DNA from: Massilia sp. Root133 | GTDB lineage: Bacteria; Pseudomonadota; Gammaproteobacteria; Burkholderiales; Burkholderiaceae_D | Length of the DNA stretch: 64,000 nt | Direction of reading: 5' to 3' | Assembly: GCF_001426525.1 (NCBI RefSeq) | Contig: NZ_LMEW01000013.1 | Span: forward strand, 1 to 64,000 | In this document: positions 1 to 10,084 of the stretch, in pieces | How the letters are laid out: every line of letters starts with the position of its first letter | Numbering within the stretch: the stretch's first letter is position 1 | The notes under the pieces: generated by a model | The model's database searches: none | The model's input: only the letters and a program-made list of their open reading frames with translations | What the model was told of the DNA's origin: nothing | Translations under genes and position numbers: made by a program

Positions 1-376
1 CCTGGCGAGCCAGCAGGATGTGTTCGCGGGTCTGCGGCATCGGGCCGTCAGCAGCGGAGCACACCAGGATCGCGCCGTCCATCTGGGCAGCACCGGTGAT
101 CATGTTCTTGATGTAGTCGGCGTGGCCCGGGCAGTCGACGTGTGCGTAGTGGCGGTTGGCCGTTTCGTACTCGACGTGCGCGGTGTTGATGGTGATGCCG
201 CGTGCTTTTTCTTCCGGAGCCGCGTCGATCTGGTCGTAGGCCTTGGCTTCACCGCCGAATTTCTTCGACAGGACGGTTGCGATTGCCGCCGTCAGGGTGG
301 TTTTGCCGTGGTCAACGTGACCGATCGTGCCGACGTTCACGTGCGGCTTGGTCCGTTCGAATTTTTCCTTTGCCAT
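1..376 (-). CDS. tuf: Elongation factor Tu, N-terminal part (gene runs off window start)
   Basis: EF-Tu, the GTPase that delivers aminoacyl-tRNA to the ribosome. The 125 visible residues begin [20 protein letters not shown] and include the G1 P-loop GHVDHGKT, the switch I region ([13 protein letters not shown]) and the G3 motif DCPGHADYI, all intact. The start ATG at 376 is preceded by an AAGGAAG Shine-Dalgarno sequence. It is the last gene of the str operon visible here, 132 bases after fusA. The C-terminal two thirds lie outside the window. Many proteobacteria carry a second, near-identical tuf copy elsewhere; that cannot be judged from this fragment. Confidence 0.98.
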   Translation of the reverse strand, partial: MAKEKFERTKPHVNVGTIGHVDHGKTTLTAAIATVLSKKFGGEAKAYDQIDAAPEEKARGITINTAHVEYETANRHYAHVDCPGHADYIKNMITGAAQMDGAILVCSAADGPMPQTREHILLARQ

Positions 377-462
377 TTTGATCTTCCTTTAAAAGAACAA
401 TTATCTAGTTTTTGTTCAGGCCAGGCGGGGTACCGCCGGCCTGTTATTTGTAACGCTCTTGC

Positions 463-498
463 GGGACAGAGCAGGGTTCATCGCCTTTGCTCTGTCCC
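463..498. repeat. 11-bp inverted repeat in the fusA-tuf spacer
   Basis: GGGACAGAGCA at 463-473 and its exact complement TGCTCTGTCCC at 488-498 enclose a 14-base loop. In the mRNA this forms a strong stem just 11 bases after the fusA stop codon. A second GC-rich imperfect hairpin (GGCCGGCGG / CCGCCTGGCC) lies nearer to tuf, around 418-443. There is no T-run after either, so a simple intrinsic terminator is unlikely; an attenuator, RNA-processing site or mobile-repeat remnant are possible. The arm resembles the GGGGTCAGAGCAC arms at 5972 and 26151 but is not the same sequence. Confidence 0.6.
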
Positions 499-508
499 CA
501 ACTGACTA

Positions 509-2614
<2,106 letters not shown>

Positions 2615-2749
2615 AAATTTTCCTAACTTTTGAATGGACAAAACCGAGCAGCATTCTGGTGATCAAAATGAGCTCGGCCTGAACAACTGATACTGCATGG
2701 CCGCACGACCCCGGAGGCGTTCTGCCTCCAAGGGTAGTTGGCCATTCGC

Positions 2750-3220
2750 TTAGAAGCGGAAGTGCGAGAACGCCTTGTTCGCTTCAGCCATACGGTGCAC
2801 CTCGTCACGACGCTTCATCGCGCCGCCGCGGCCTTCTGCTGCTTCCATCAGCTCGCCACCCAGGCGCTGCGGCATGGATTTTTCGCTACGCTTGTTTGCG
2901 GCTTCGCGCAACCAACGCATAGACAGGGCCATACGGCGGACCGGACGCACTTCAACCGGCACCTGGTAGTTGGCGCCACCGACGCGGCGGGATTTCACCT
3001 CGACCATCGGCTTGCAGTTGTTGATCGCGGTTGCGAACACTTCCAGCGGGTCCTTGCCCGATTTGCTCTGGATGTAGTCGAATGCACCGTAGATGATGTT
3101 TTCTGCGACCGACTTTTTGCCGGACAACATCAGAACGTTGACGAACTTGGCGAGATCGATGTTGCCGAATTTCGGATCCGGCAGAATTTCGCGCTTGGGT
3201 ACTTCACGACGACGTGGCAT
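2750..3220 (-). CDS. rpsG: 30S ribosomal protein S7
   Basis: Primary 16S rRNA-binding protein that organises the 3' major domain of the small subunit head. 156 residues, beginning [20 protein letters not shown], the usual bacterial length and start. The start codon has an AGGAAGG Shine-Dalgarno sequence six to eight bases upstream. It is the second gene of the str operon. In enteric bacteria S7 represses its own operon by binding the rpsL-rpsG spacer; hairpins in the corresponding spacer here are listed separately. Confidence 0.99.
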   Translation of the reverse strand: MPRRREVPKREILPDPKFGNIDLAKFVNVLMLSGKKSVAENIIYGAFDYIQSKSGKDPLEVFATAINNCKPMVEVKSRRVGGANYQVPVEVRPVRRMALSMRWLREAANKRSEKSMPQRLGGELMEAAEGRGGAMKRRDEVHRMAEANKAFSHFRF

Positions 3221-3244
3221 TTCAATTCCTTCCTGTCTTCAGTT

Positions 3245-3304
3245 GAGTGCTTATCGCACTCGCGAAAGGCCATCAAAGCCCTTCACTTACTCGGCCTTCC
3301 GGCC
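3245..3304 (-). promoter_or_regulatory. Paired hairpins in the rpsL-rpsG spacer (candidate S7 autoregulatory site)
   Basis: Two stems lie in the 127-base spacer before rpsG. On the mRNA strand GGCCGGAAGGCC (3293-3304) gives a four-base stem with a GGAA loop, and GAGTGC-GATAA-GCACTC (3245-3261) gives a perfect six-base stem. The known S7 target of enterics sits in the same spacer and controls rpsG translation. The position matches; whether these hairpins bind S7 is inference. Confidence 0.45.
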
Positions 3305-3347
3305 GCCTCAACTAACTCAATATTAATTTACCCAGATTGCAAGAAGA

Positions 3348-3731
3348 TTACTTCTTGGCAGCCTTGGCACGCTTGGCACCGTACTTCGAACGGGCCTGCT
3401 TACGGTCTTTCACGCCCTGGGTATCCAGTGCACCGCGGACCATGTGGTAACGCACACCCGGCAAGTCTTTCACACGACCGCCGCGGATCAGCACGACCGA
3501 GTGTTCCTGCAGGTTGTGGCCTTCACCGCCGATGTACGAAATGACTTCGAAACCGTTGGTCAGGCGAACTTTGGCGACTTTACGCAGTGCCGAGTTCGGC
3601 TTCTTCGGGGTCGTCGTGTAGACACGGGTGCAGACACCACGCTTTTGCGGGCAGTTTTCCAGTGCCGGCGACTTGCTCTTCACAACCGCGGCTTCACGCG
3701 GCTTGCGAATCAGTTGATTGATGGTTGGCAT
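3348..3731 (-). CDS. rpsL: 30S ribosomal protein S12
   Basis: Decoding-centre ribosomal protein, 127 residues, first gene of the str operon. It begins [20 protein letters not shown] and carries the conserved [12 protein letters not shown] and [13 protein letters not shown] segments. Lys43 and Lys88, where substitutions classically give streptomycin resistance, are both wild type. The C-terminus is lysine- and alanine-rich ([13 protein letters not shown]), a normal variant length. A sigma-70 promoter lies about 165 bases upstream. Confidence 0.99.
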   Translation of the reverse strand: MPTINQLIRKPREAAVVKSKSPALENCPQKRGVCTRVYTTTPKKPNSALRKVAKVRLTNGFEVISYIGGEGHNLQEHSVVLIRGGRVKDLPGVRYHMVRGALDTQGVKDRKQARSKYGAKRAKAAKK

Positions 3732-3896
3732 CGTTCAAAAATCCAACAAAATAACTACTAGTTAATGACCCGGGGCTCTTGCTTTCCGGGGGCTGAAACC
3801 TTGTCCCGCAACTCTCCGTACAGGCGACGAAAGCCACTCACCAGCGGGAGCGGCTGTTATGCGTAAACCATGCGCAGAATAATTCGAGAACTCGCG

Positions 3897-3925
3897 AGTA
3901 TAGACCTGAAGCGGGGCCGGGTCAA
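3897..3925 (-). promoter_or_regulatory. Sigma-70 promoter of the str operon
   Basis: On the minus strand the -35 element TTGACC (3925-3920) and -10 element TATACT (3902-3897) are separated by exactly 17 bases. Transcription would start near 3890 and give a leader of about 160 bases before rpsL. This is close to the consensus, as expected for a strongly expressed translation operon. No other plausible promoter is seen between this and rpsL. Confidence 0.85.
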
Positions 3926-3983
3926 CAAACTTGCTGACCGGGCACCGCGACAGCGGCGGAAGATTGTGTAATTGCTCAGTAGA

Positions 3984-4026
3984 TGTCGTGATAACGACAC
4001 AACCAGTGTACGCCGGATTTCATCCG
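3984..4026. promoter_or_regulatory. Two short palindromes upstream of the transferase gene
   Basis: TGTCGT-GATA-ACGACA (3984-3999) and CGGAT-TTC-ATCCG (4014-4026) are perfect dyads in the 378-base gap between the divergent rpsL and the transferase-like gene. A GATAAT hexamer about 40 bases further on could serve as a -10, but no convincing -35 is paired with it. These look like operator sites for an unidentified regulator. No gene is seen in the gap. Confidence 0.35.
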
Positions 4027-4109
4027 TTGTGCAGATGGAATAGCGTTACCAGTGGCAAAAACCGGATAATAGCCGACTTCGCCTCCGCGCTGCCGCACAC
4101 GTTCGTTCG

Positions 4110-5966
4110 ATGTCATTCCTGCTACGCCCGCGCAACCTGTACGTCGCGCTCACTTATCTGCTCCTGTCCTGCGTGCCGTACGTGGCGCCGCTGTTCGGCC
4201 AGCCGCTGTCGCACCCCGGCCAGGTGGCCGGCATCGAACTGCTGGCCTGGCTGGGCGTGTGGGGCGTGTTCAAGCGCCCGGCGTACTTCCACTGGCTGCT
4301 GCTGCCCGCCTTCCTCGCGCTGCCCGTCGAGCTTTATTTATATGCGTTCTACGGCCAGGGCATTTCCACGCACCACCTCGGCATCATCGCGGAGACGAGC
4401 CCGGCCGAGGCCATGGAATTCCTCGGCAGCAAAGTCTGGCTGCTGATCGGCGTCTTCGTCGGCATGCTCGCGTGGTTCGTCACGAGCTGGATCGCGGCCT
4501 GGCGCACGCGCGACCTCGACTGGGCTGACGTGTCGCGCCCCGTCGTGCTGGGCGTGCTGGCGGTCGTGGCCGTCGTGTTCGCCTACGGCCTGAAGTACGG
4601 CGTCGCTCCGCCGCCACTCGCGGCTGCCGGCCCGGCAGCTGCCAGCGCGCGGCTCGTGAAAGCCTCCGACAGCGTCGAGGCCGCCAGCGAAGAGACCGCG
4701 GCGCCGCGTCCGTCCAGCATACCGCGCCCCGCCTCGCTGCCGCCGCTGGCGCACTGGATGAAGCTGCCGTTCGACCTGGACACGTTCGCGCATTCGTGGC
4801 CGTTCGGCCTGGCCGCGCGCGGCGTCGATTTTTACAAGGAACGGGTCTATCTCGCCGACCTGAACCGTCGCAGCGCCAACTTCCGCTTCCACGCCCACCT
4901 GGCCGAGCCGAACGACGACCCGCAGGTGATCGTGATGGTGATTGGCGAATCGTCGCGCTACGACCGCTGGAGCCTGAACGGCTACGACCGCGACACGAAC
5001 CCGCTGCTGTCGCAGGAGCCGAACGTGGTGCCGCTGCGCGACGTGATCACGTCCGTCTCCGCCACGCGCCTGAGCGTCCCCGTCATCATCTCGCGCAAGC
5101 CGGCCACGCAAAGCCTCAAGGACGGGTTCTCGGAAAAATCGTTCCTGACCGCGTTCAAGGAAGCGGGCTATAAAACGTTCTGGCTGTCGAACCAGATCTC
5201 GTTCGGCAAGTTCGACACCCCCGTGTCCGTGTTCGCGAAGGAAGCGGACGTCGTCGACTTCCTGAATCTGGGCGGTTTTACCGACAATTCGAATTACGAC
5301 GAAATCCTGTTCGGCCCTTTGAAACATGCCGTCGCGGATCCGGCGCCGAAGAAACTGATCGTGCTGCACACGCTGGGTAGCCACTGGAACTACAGCCACC
5401 GCTACCCGAAGCAGTTCGACAAATGGCTGCCGTCGCTGTACGGCATCGACAAGCCCGTCTACACGGACATCAGGATCAAGGACAAGCTGAACAACAGCTA
5501 CGACAGCTCGATCCTGTACACGGACTGGTTCCTCGACCACGTCATCGGCACGCTGAAGGAAGCCGACAAGCCGGCCGCCATGCTGTACGTGGCCGACCAC
5601 GGCCAGACGCTGTACGACAACAGCTGCCGGCTCGCCTTCCATGGCCACAACACGCAATACGAATTCCACGTCCCCGCGTTCGCCTGGTATTCGGATGCGT
5701 ACGCGGCGCGCTTCCCGGACAAGGTCACGCAGCTGCGCCGCCACCGCAAGGCGAAGCTGGCAACCGAAAACATGTTCCACACCCTGCTCGACCTGGGCGA
5801 CGTGCGCTACCCGGACGAGCGCCTGGCGTGGAGCTTCGTCAACGCCGCCTTCAAGCAACACAAGCGCTACGTCGACAGCTACGGCTGGACCGACTACGAC
5901 AACGCCACCATCAAGGGCGACTGCCACGAAGTGATCGCCAAAGGCAAACCGTTGCCGCGCGACTAG
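4110..5966 (+). CDS. Inner-membrane phosphoethanolamine transferase-like protein (EptA/CptA class)
   Basis: Predicted inner-membrane enzyme with a periplasmic alkaline-phosphatase-fold domain; the family moves phosphoethanolamine from phosphatidylethanolamine onto lipid A, LPS core or related glycans. 618 residues. Hydrophobic segments at about 10-32, 40-55, 58-82, 107-132 and 143-161 are followed by an Ala/Pro-rich linker (165-210) and the catalytic domain. Recognisable parts are VMVIGESSRYDRWSLNGY (metal ligand Glu280), SATRLSVP with the likely nucleophile Thr319, LHTLGSHWNY and VADHGQ near the end. The periplasmic linker makes it longer than typical EptA (about 540 residues). No two-component genes flank it, so a specific substrate cannot be named. 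A weak start context leaves the exact N-terminus slightly uncertain. Confidence 0.8.
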   Translation: MSFLLRPRNLYVALTYLLLSCVPYVAPLFGQPLSHPGQVAGIELLAWLGVWGVFKRPAYFHWLLLPAFLALPVELYLYAFYGQGISTHHLGIIAETSPAEAMEFLGSKVWLLIGVFVGMLAWFVTSWIAAWRTRDLDWADVSRPVVLGVLAVVAVVFAYGLKYGVAPPPLAAAGPAAASARLVKASDSVEAASEETAAPRPSSIPRPASLPPLAHWMKLPFDLDTFAHSWPFGLAARGVDFYKERVYLADLNRRSANFRFHAHLAEPNDDPQVIVMVIGESSRYDRWSLNGYDRDTNPLLSQEPNVVPLRDVITSVSATRLSVPVIISRKPATQSLKDGFSEKSFLTAFKEAGYKTFWLSNQISFGKFDTPVSVFAKEADVVDFLNLGGFTDNSNYDEILFGPLKHAVADPAPKKLIVLHTLGSHWNYSHRYPKQFDKWLPSLYGIDKPVYTDIRIKDKLNNSYDSSILYTDWFLDHVIGTLKEADKPAAMLYVADHGQTLYDNSCRLAFHGHNTQYEFHVPAFAWYSDAYAARFPDKVTQLRRHRKAKLATENMFHTLLDLGDVRYPDERLAWSFVNAAFKQHKRYVDSYGWTDYDNATIKGDCHEVIAKGKPLPRD

Positions 5967-5971
5967 AGCTC

Positions 5972-6099
5972 AAATTCGGGGTCAGAGCACATTAATTTTC
6001 GCGGCTGCTGGCAAATCGCCAGCATGTTCGCGGAATGCCCAACCAACTCCTGCCAACTCGCCGGTCACCGGTCAAAAAATGTGCTCTGACCCCGAATTT
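5972..6099. repeat. Long palindromic repeat, GGGGTCAGAGCAC family, copy 1
   Basis: A perfect 22-bp inverted repeat: arm 5972-5993 contains TTCGGGGTCAGAGCACATT and arm 6078-6099 is its exact complement. The 84-base centre holds a second hairpin, TGCTGGC-AAATC-GCCAGCA, and a CCGGTCACCGG dyad. It starts five bases after the stop codon of the upstream gene. The same 22-mer recurs at 26151-26172. It is probably a REP/MITE-like dispersed element moved by a transposase elsewhere in the genome; no transposase is in this window. Confidence 0.75.
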
Positions 6100-6304
6100 T
6101 TCCGGGCCGTGCGAACCACGGATAACGGTGCGCGGGCTGCGAGGCCAGCAGGTACAGGAACGCCCAGGCAAGCCGGGCGAGACGGCGACACAAGGTGCTG
6201 GCAAAGGTGGACATCGGTGCTCCGCTGCGTGATCGTGATCCATCCCATGCAAGGTCGATGCCCGCCCGCGTCCATCGCCGTGGCGCACGGCCTGCGCGAA
6301 ATAC
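6100..6304. other. Intergenic stretch without a recognisable gene
   Basis: Open frames here are short, lack ribosome binding sites and have no recognisable protein motifs. The segment lies between the palindromic repeat and the enhancer sites of the guanidine operon. I see no tRNA or terminator in it. Confidence 0.5.
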
Positions 6305-6340
6305 GCACCAGATCGGCGCATGGACGCACCGCCGCGGCGC
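6305..6340 (+). promoter_or_regulatory. Two NtrC-like enhancer sites for the guanidine operon
   Basis: GCACC-AGATC-GGCGC (6305-6319) and GCACC-GCCGC-GGCGC (6326-6340) each match the NtrC dyad GCACC-N5-GGTGC with one mismatch in the right half. Their centres are 21 bases apart, two helical turns, and lie about 60-100 bases upstream of the sigma-54 promoter at 6395. That spacing is the normal arrangement for cooperative NtrC binding. Confidence 0.6.
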
Positions 6341-6394
6341 GCCGCGAACGTGCGCACGGCACACGCACACAGGGAGCGCTTGTACGAAACCCGC

Positions 6395-6410
6395 TGGCAC
6401 CGTTCTTGCA
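6395..6410 (+). promoter_or_regulatory. Sigma-54 promoter of the guanidine operon
   Basis: TGGCACCGTTCTTGCA matches the -24/-12 consensus (TGGCAC, five-base spacer, TTGCA) with correct GG-to-GC spacing of 12 bases. The predicted start is near 6421, about 40 bases before the riboswitch, so the riboswitch would be in the leader. With the NtrC-like sites upstream this predicts nitrogen-limitation control. Confidence 0.75.
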
Positions 6411-6460
6411 AATTGAACCTGCAACGAGAGGTGGGCCGATGTCGGCATCGCGCACATCTC

Positions 6461-6570
6461 GACAAGGTGGCTAGGGTTCCGACCGCGCGAGCGGTGCTGG
6501 TCCGAGAGCTGCCGGTTCCCCGCCGCCACGCGGCAAGGAGCTACACGGAGGGATAAAAGCCCGGGAGGAC
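6461..6570 (+). promoter_or_regulatory. Guanidine-I (ykkC) riboswitch aptamer
   Basis: The conserved ykkC blocks appear in order and with the right spacing: CTAGGGTTCCG (6471-6481), GGTCCGAGAG (6499-6508), ACACGGAGGGATAAAAGC (6543-6560) and CCGGGAGG (6561-6568). Guanidine-I riboswitches bind guanidinium and turn on exporters or degradation genes. Here the gene set downstream is the guanidine carboxylase pathway, which fits. The 5' boundary of the first stem is approximate. Confidence 0.93.
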
Positions 6571-6602
6571 GATTGCGCCGCAATCGCTTGCCTCTCGTTT
6601 TT
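6562..6602 (+). terminator. Riboswitch expression platform: intrinsic terminator overlapping the aptamer
   Basis: CGGGAGG (6562-6568) can pair with CCTCTCG (6591-6597, one G-T wobble). An inner stem GATTGC-GCC-GCAATC (6571-6585) stacks inside it, and TTTTT follows at 6598-6602. The 5' arm is the last conserved segment of the aptamer, so ligand binding and terminator formation are mutually exclusive. This predicts guanidine-dependent antitermination, an ON switch. Confidence 0.85.
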
Positions 6603-6623
6603 ATCCACTTCGGGAGCTCCATC

Positions 6624-7625
6624 ATGCGTTTCTTCCAGCATCACCGCATCCTTCGCAGTTCCATCGCAACGGTCCTCGCCCTGTGCGCGGCGCTGTCGGC
6701 CGCCGGGCCCGCGCACGCCGAGGTCAAGGTCGGCCTGTCCGACTGGCCGGGCTGGGTGGCCTGGTACGTCGCGGACCAGAAGGGGTTCTTCAAGCGGCAC
6801 GGCGCCAACGTCAAGCTGGTCTGGTTCGGTAATTACACGGACTCCGTCGCCGCGCTGTCGGCCGGCCAGCTCGACGCCAATGCGCAGACCTGGTCGGACA
6901 CCATGACGCCGCTGGCGAAGAAGGTCGACGTCAAGGCCGTGCTGGTCAACGACAACTCGGCCGGCAATGACGCGCTGATGGTCGGCCCGAAGATCAAGTC
7001 GTTCGCGGACCTGAAGGGCCGCACGGTGGCGCTGGAGCAATTCAGCATCTCGCACTTCGTGCTCGCCACGGCGCTGGCCCGCAACGGCATGAGCATGAAT
7101 GACGTCAAGGTCGTCAACCTGTCCGCCGGTGATGCGGCCGCCGCGTTCGTGGCCGGCCGCGTGGACGCCGCCGTCGTGTGGAACCCGTGGGTCAACAAGA
7201 TCCAGGCGAGCGGCAAGGGCCACGCGCTGTTCACGTCGCGCGACATGCCGGGCCTCGTGCCCGACCTGCTCGTCGCCCACGGCAAGTCCCTGCGCGACAA
7301 GATCAAGCGCCAGGACCTCGTCGGCATGATCCAGGCGTGGTTCGACACGCAGGCCTTCATCCACGACCATCCGGACGAGGCGGTGCAGATCATGTCGAAA
7401 GTGGTCGGCATCAAGCCGGCCGAGTACAAGGTCTTCCTGCCGGGCACGCGCTTCTTCGGCCGCGCCGACAACCAGGCCGCGCTCGACGCCAGCAAGCCGC
7501 AGTCGCTCGTCGCGGCCGGTCCCGAGATCCACAAATTCCTCAGCACGAACAAGCTGGTCGCCGGCCCGGTCGACTACGCCGCCGGCATCGACGCCTCGCT
7601 GCTGGCCGACGCCCTCAAGAAGTAA
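6624..7625 (+). CDS. ABC transporter substrate-binding protein, probable guanidine importer
   Basis: Periplasmic binding protein of the SsuA/TauA (NMT1-like) family, 333 residues. A signal peptide (about 1-33, with AHAEVKVGL around the cleavage site) is followed by VGLSDWPGWVAWYVADQKG, typical of this family, and by GDAAAAFVAGRVDAAVVWNPW in the second lobe. The ATG at 6624 has GGGAG upstream; an earlier TTG falls inside the riboswitch terminator and is rejected. It is the first gene after the guanidine riboswitch and is followed after three bases by the permease. The family usually binds sulfonates, nitrate or thiamine precursors. Guanidine as ligand is inferred from the riboswitch and the downstream pathway. 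Confidence 0.88.
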   Translation: MRFFQHHRILRSSIATVLALCAALSAAGPAHAEVKVGLSDWPGWVAWYVADQKGFFKRHGANVKLVWFGNYTDSVAALSAGQLDANAQTWSDTMTPLAKKVDVKAVLVNDNSAGNDALMVGPKIKSFADLKGRTVALEQFSISHFVLATALARNGMSMNDVKVVNLSAGDAAAAFVAGRVDAAVVWNPWVNKIQASGKGHALFTSRDMPGLVPDLLVAHGKSLRDKIKRQDLVGMIQAWFDTQAFIHDHPDEAVQIMSKVVGIKPAEYKVFLPGTRFFGRADNQAALDASKPQSLVAAGPEIHKFLSTNKLVAGPVDYAAGIDASLLADALKK

Positions 7626-7628
7626 GCC

Positions 7629-8477
7629 ATGCGCGACGACCTGTCCCCTCTTGACGGCGCGGCCGGCCCCACGGTGATGCGCAACCGCCGCTCGCCGTGG
7701 GACGTGCGCGGCGATCTGCGCCGCCGCAGCGCGCTCGCGCTGGCCGTCGCCGGCTTCGTGCTGCCGCTCGCCGTGTGGATCCTCGTGTCGCTGAACGGCT
7801 GGGCCGATCCCGTATTCCTGCCGCCGCCGTGGCAGGTGCTGGCCCAGCTGGGCGAGTGGTACCGCGACGGCGACCTGCTGGGCGACGTCATCGTCAGCAT
7901 CGGCCGCGTGCTGGGCGGCTTCTGCGTCGCGGCCCTCGTCGCCGTGCCGCTCGGCGTGCTGGTCGGGACGTATGCGCCGGTGCGCGCGTTCCTCGAGCCG
8001 CTGACGGAATTCACCCGTTACCTGCCCGCCGTCGCGTTCATCCCGCTGATCATGCTGTGGGTCGGCATCGAGGAAAGCGCGAAGATCGCGGTGATCTGGG
8101 TCGGCGTGTTCTTCCAGATGCTGCTGCTCGTCGCCGCCGACGTGGCGCGCGTGCCGGACGCGCCGATCGAAGCGGCGCGCACGATGGGCGCGACGAACGA
8201 GGAAATCATCAAGTACGTGCTGATCCCGGCCGCGCGTCCCGCGATCCTGACCACCTTGCGCGGCGCGATGTGCCTGGCGTGGACGTACCTCGTCGTGGCC
8301 GAACTGGTGGCCGCGAACTCGGGCCTGGGCTACGCGATCCTGAAGGCGCAGCGCTTCCTCCAGACCGACAAGATCTTCGCCGGCATCCTGCTGATCGGCC
8401 TCGTGGGCCTGCTCACGGACCAGGCGTTCCGCTGGCTGCACAAGCGCTGCTTTCCCTGGCATCACCTGCGAGGCTGA
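7629..8477 (+). CDS. ABC transporter permease, probable guanidine importer
   Basis: Inner-membrane permease of the SsuC/TauC (BPD transport) family, 282 residues. Hydrophobic helices lie at about 36-58, 98-120, 138-158, 160-180 and 240-260. The EAA-type coupling loop appears as EAARTMGATNEEIIKYVLIPAARP. It starts three bases after the binding protein stop and ends three bases before the ATPase start, so the three are translated together. Its role is to pass substrate delivered by the upstream binding protein. Confidence 0.9.
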   Translation: MRDDLSPLDGAAGPTVMRNRRSPWDVRGDLRRRSALALAVAGFVLPLAVWILVSLNGWADPVFLPPPWQVLAQLGEWYRDGDLLGDVIVSIGRVLGGFCVAALVAVPLGVLVGTYAPVRAFLEPLTEFTRYLPAVAFIPLIMLWVGIEESAKIAVIWVGVFFQMLLLVAADVARVPDAPIEAARTMGATNEEIIKYVLIPAARPAILTTLRGAMCLAWTYLVVAELVAANSGLGYAILKAQRFLQTDKIFAGILLIGLVGLLTDQAFRWLHKRCFPWHHLRG

Positions 8478-8480
8478 ACC

Positions 8481-9308
8481 ATGACACCCAAGATAGCCGT
8501 ACGCGGCCTGTACAAACACTATGGCCGCGGGGCGCGGCGCACGCTCGCGCTGCAGCACGTGGACCTGGACATCGCAGCCAGCGAATTCGTGACCCTCGTC
8601 GGCGCGTCCGGCTGCGGCAAATCGACGCTGCTGCGCACGATCTGCGGCCTGGAGGAATACGGACAAGGCAGCATCGTCTGCAACGGCCGCGACGTCGACG
8701 GCCCCGGCGCCGACCGCGCCATGGTCTTCCAGAGCTACAGCCTGTACCCGTGGCTGACGGTGAAGGACAACATCCGCTTCTGCCGCCGCCTCAAGCACCA
8801 CGCCGCCGCCACGTCGAGCGACGTCGAAATCGCATCCGGCCGCGCGGACGCCCTCATCGGCCTGATGGGCCTTGCGCACATGGCGCATGCGTATCCGGCC
8901 GAACTCTCGGGCGGCATGCAGCAGCGCGTGGCGATCGCGCGGGCGCTGATGGCGCGGCCGGACGTGCTGCTGATGGACGAGCCGTTCGGCGCGCTGGACG
9001 CGCAGACGCGCGAAGTGATGCACGACCTGATCCGCCACGTCCACCACCTGGAAAAGACCACCATCGTGTTCGTCACGCACGACGTCGAGGAAGCGATCTA
9101 CCTGGGCGAGCGCGTCGTCGTGATGGCGCCGCGTCCGGGCCGCATCGATTCGATCGTCGACGTGCCGTTCGGCGCCAAACGCCACCAGGACCTGAAGCTC
9201 GCGCCCGAATTCTCCGCGCTGAAGCGCCAAATCCTGAACCGCATCCGCGAGACGTCCGGCGTCAAGACCGACCTGGAACAGCTCGAAAAACTCACTCGCA
9301 CGACCTGA
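8481..9308 (+). CDS. ABC transporter ATP-binding protein, probable guanidine importer
   Basis: SsuB/TauB-type ATPase, 275 residues. Walker [10 protein letters not shown] is at 41-49, the Q-loop FQSYSLYPW follows, the signature LSGGMQQRV is at 142-150 and Walker B VLLMDEP at 162-168, with the switch His in VTHDVEEA. All catalytic elements are intact. It energises the permease encoded immediately upstream. The C-terminal tail (about 40 residues after the ATPase core) is typical for nitrate/sulfonate transporters. Confidence 0.92.
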   Translation: MTPKIAVRGLYKHYGRGARRTLALQHVDLDIAASEFVTLVGASGCGKSTLLRTICGLEEYGQGSIVCNGRDVDGPGADRAMVFQSYSLYPWLTVKDNIRFCRRLKHHAAATSSDVEIASGRADALIGLMGLAHMAHAYPAELSGGMQQRVAIARALMARPDVLLMDEPFGALDAQTREVMHDLIRHVHHLEKTTIVFVTHDVEEAIYLGERVVVMAPRPGRIDSIVDVPFGAKRHQDLKLAPEFSALKRQILNRIRETSGVKTDLEQLEKLTRTT

Positions 9309-9318
9309 CGGAGCCACC

Positions 9319-10074
9319 ATGACACACACCGAACACACTCTCGAACTGGCACCGGACCTGGACCCGGCCCGCGTGCTGTGGACCGAACGCTTCCCCGGCG
9401 GCGCGCACTGGTCGTACCGCGTGCGGCGCGGCACCACGCTGCGCTTCATCGCCGTGGAAGCCGGCGCCAACACGTCCGTGCTGCTGTATCGCGCCGACGA
9501 GCGCATGGAGCGCCTCAACGTGCCGGACACGCTGAAGGCCCAGCACACGGCACACCTGACGGCGGGCCACGTACTGTACTCGGACATGGGCCGCATCCTC
9601 GCGTCGATCCCGCGCGACACGGTGGGCTGGCACGATCCGCTGTGCGGCCTGTCGGATGCGGAAGGCATCGCGCGCCGCCACGGCGTCAAGCGCTACCAGG
9701 AACACCGCAACGCGATGCACCGCAACGGCAAGGACAGCCTGCTCGTCGAGATGGGCAAATGGGGTTTGGGCCTGCGCGACCTCGTACCGAACCTGAACCT
9801 GTTTTCCAGGGTGGCGGTCGATGCCGACGGGCGTTTCCGCTTCGCCGAGAACCACGCAAAGCCCGGCGACTTCGTCGAGCTGCGCTTCGAGATGGACACG
9901 CTGGTCCTGGTCTCCACCGCGCCCCACCCGCTCGATCCGCGCCCCGACTACGCGCCGGGTAAGGTCGCCATCGTGGCCTGGGATTCCGGCCCGGCCGGCG
10001 AGGACGACGTGTGCCGCCTGTCGTGCGCCGAAAACGGCCGCGGCTTTCATAACACCGAACTGATTTACCGCTGA
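9319..10074 (+). CDS. Carboxyguanidine deiminase subunit (UAAP1-type, DUF1989)
   Basis: One of the two urea-amidolyase-associated proteins now known to form carboxyguanidine deiminase (CgdAB), which converts carboxyguanidine to allophanate and ammonia. 251 residues; conserved stretches include LYRADERMERLNVPDTLKAQ, LRDLVPNLNLFSRV and GDFVELRFEMDTLVLVSTAP. Compared with the next protein it lacks the paired cysteines, suggesting a structural or non-metal subunit, though that is inference. It starts ten bases after the ATPase stop with a GGAG site (9311-9314). I do not assign the A or B letter because the naming cannot be checked here. Confidence 0.85.
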   Translation: MTHTEHTLELAPDLDPARVLWTERFPGGAHWSYRVRRGTTLRFIAVEAGANTSVLLYRADERMERLNVPDTLKAQHTAHLTAGHVLYSDMGRILASIPRDTVGWHDPLCGLSDAEGIARRHGVKRYQEHRNAMHRNGKDSLLVEMGKWGLGLRDLVPNLNLFSRVAVDADGRFRFAENHAKPGDFVELRFEMDTLVLVSTAPHPLDPRPDYAPGKVAIVAWDSGPAGEDDVCRLSCAENGRGFHNTELIYR

Positions 10075-10084
10075 GGAGACCGTC

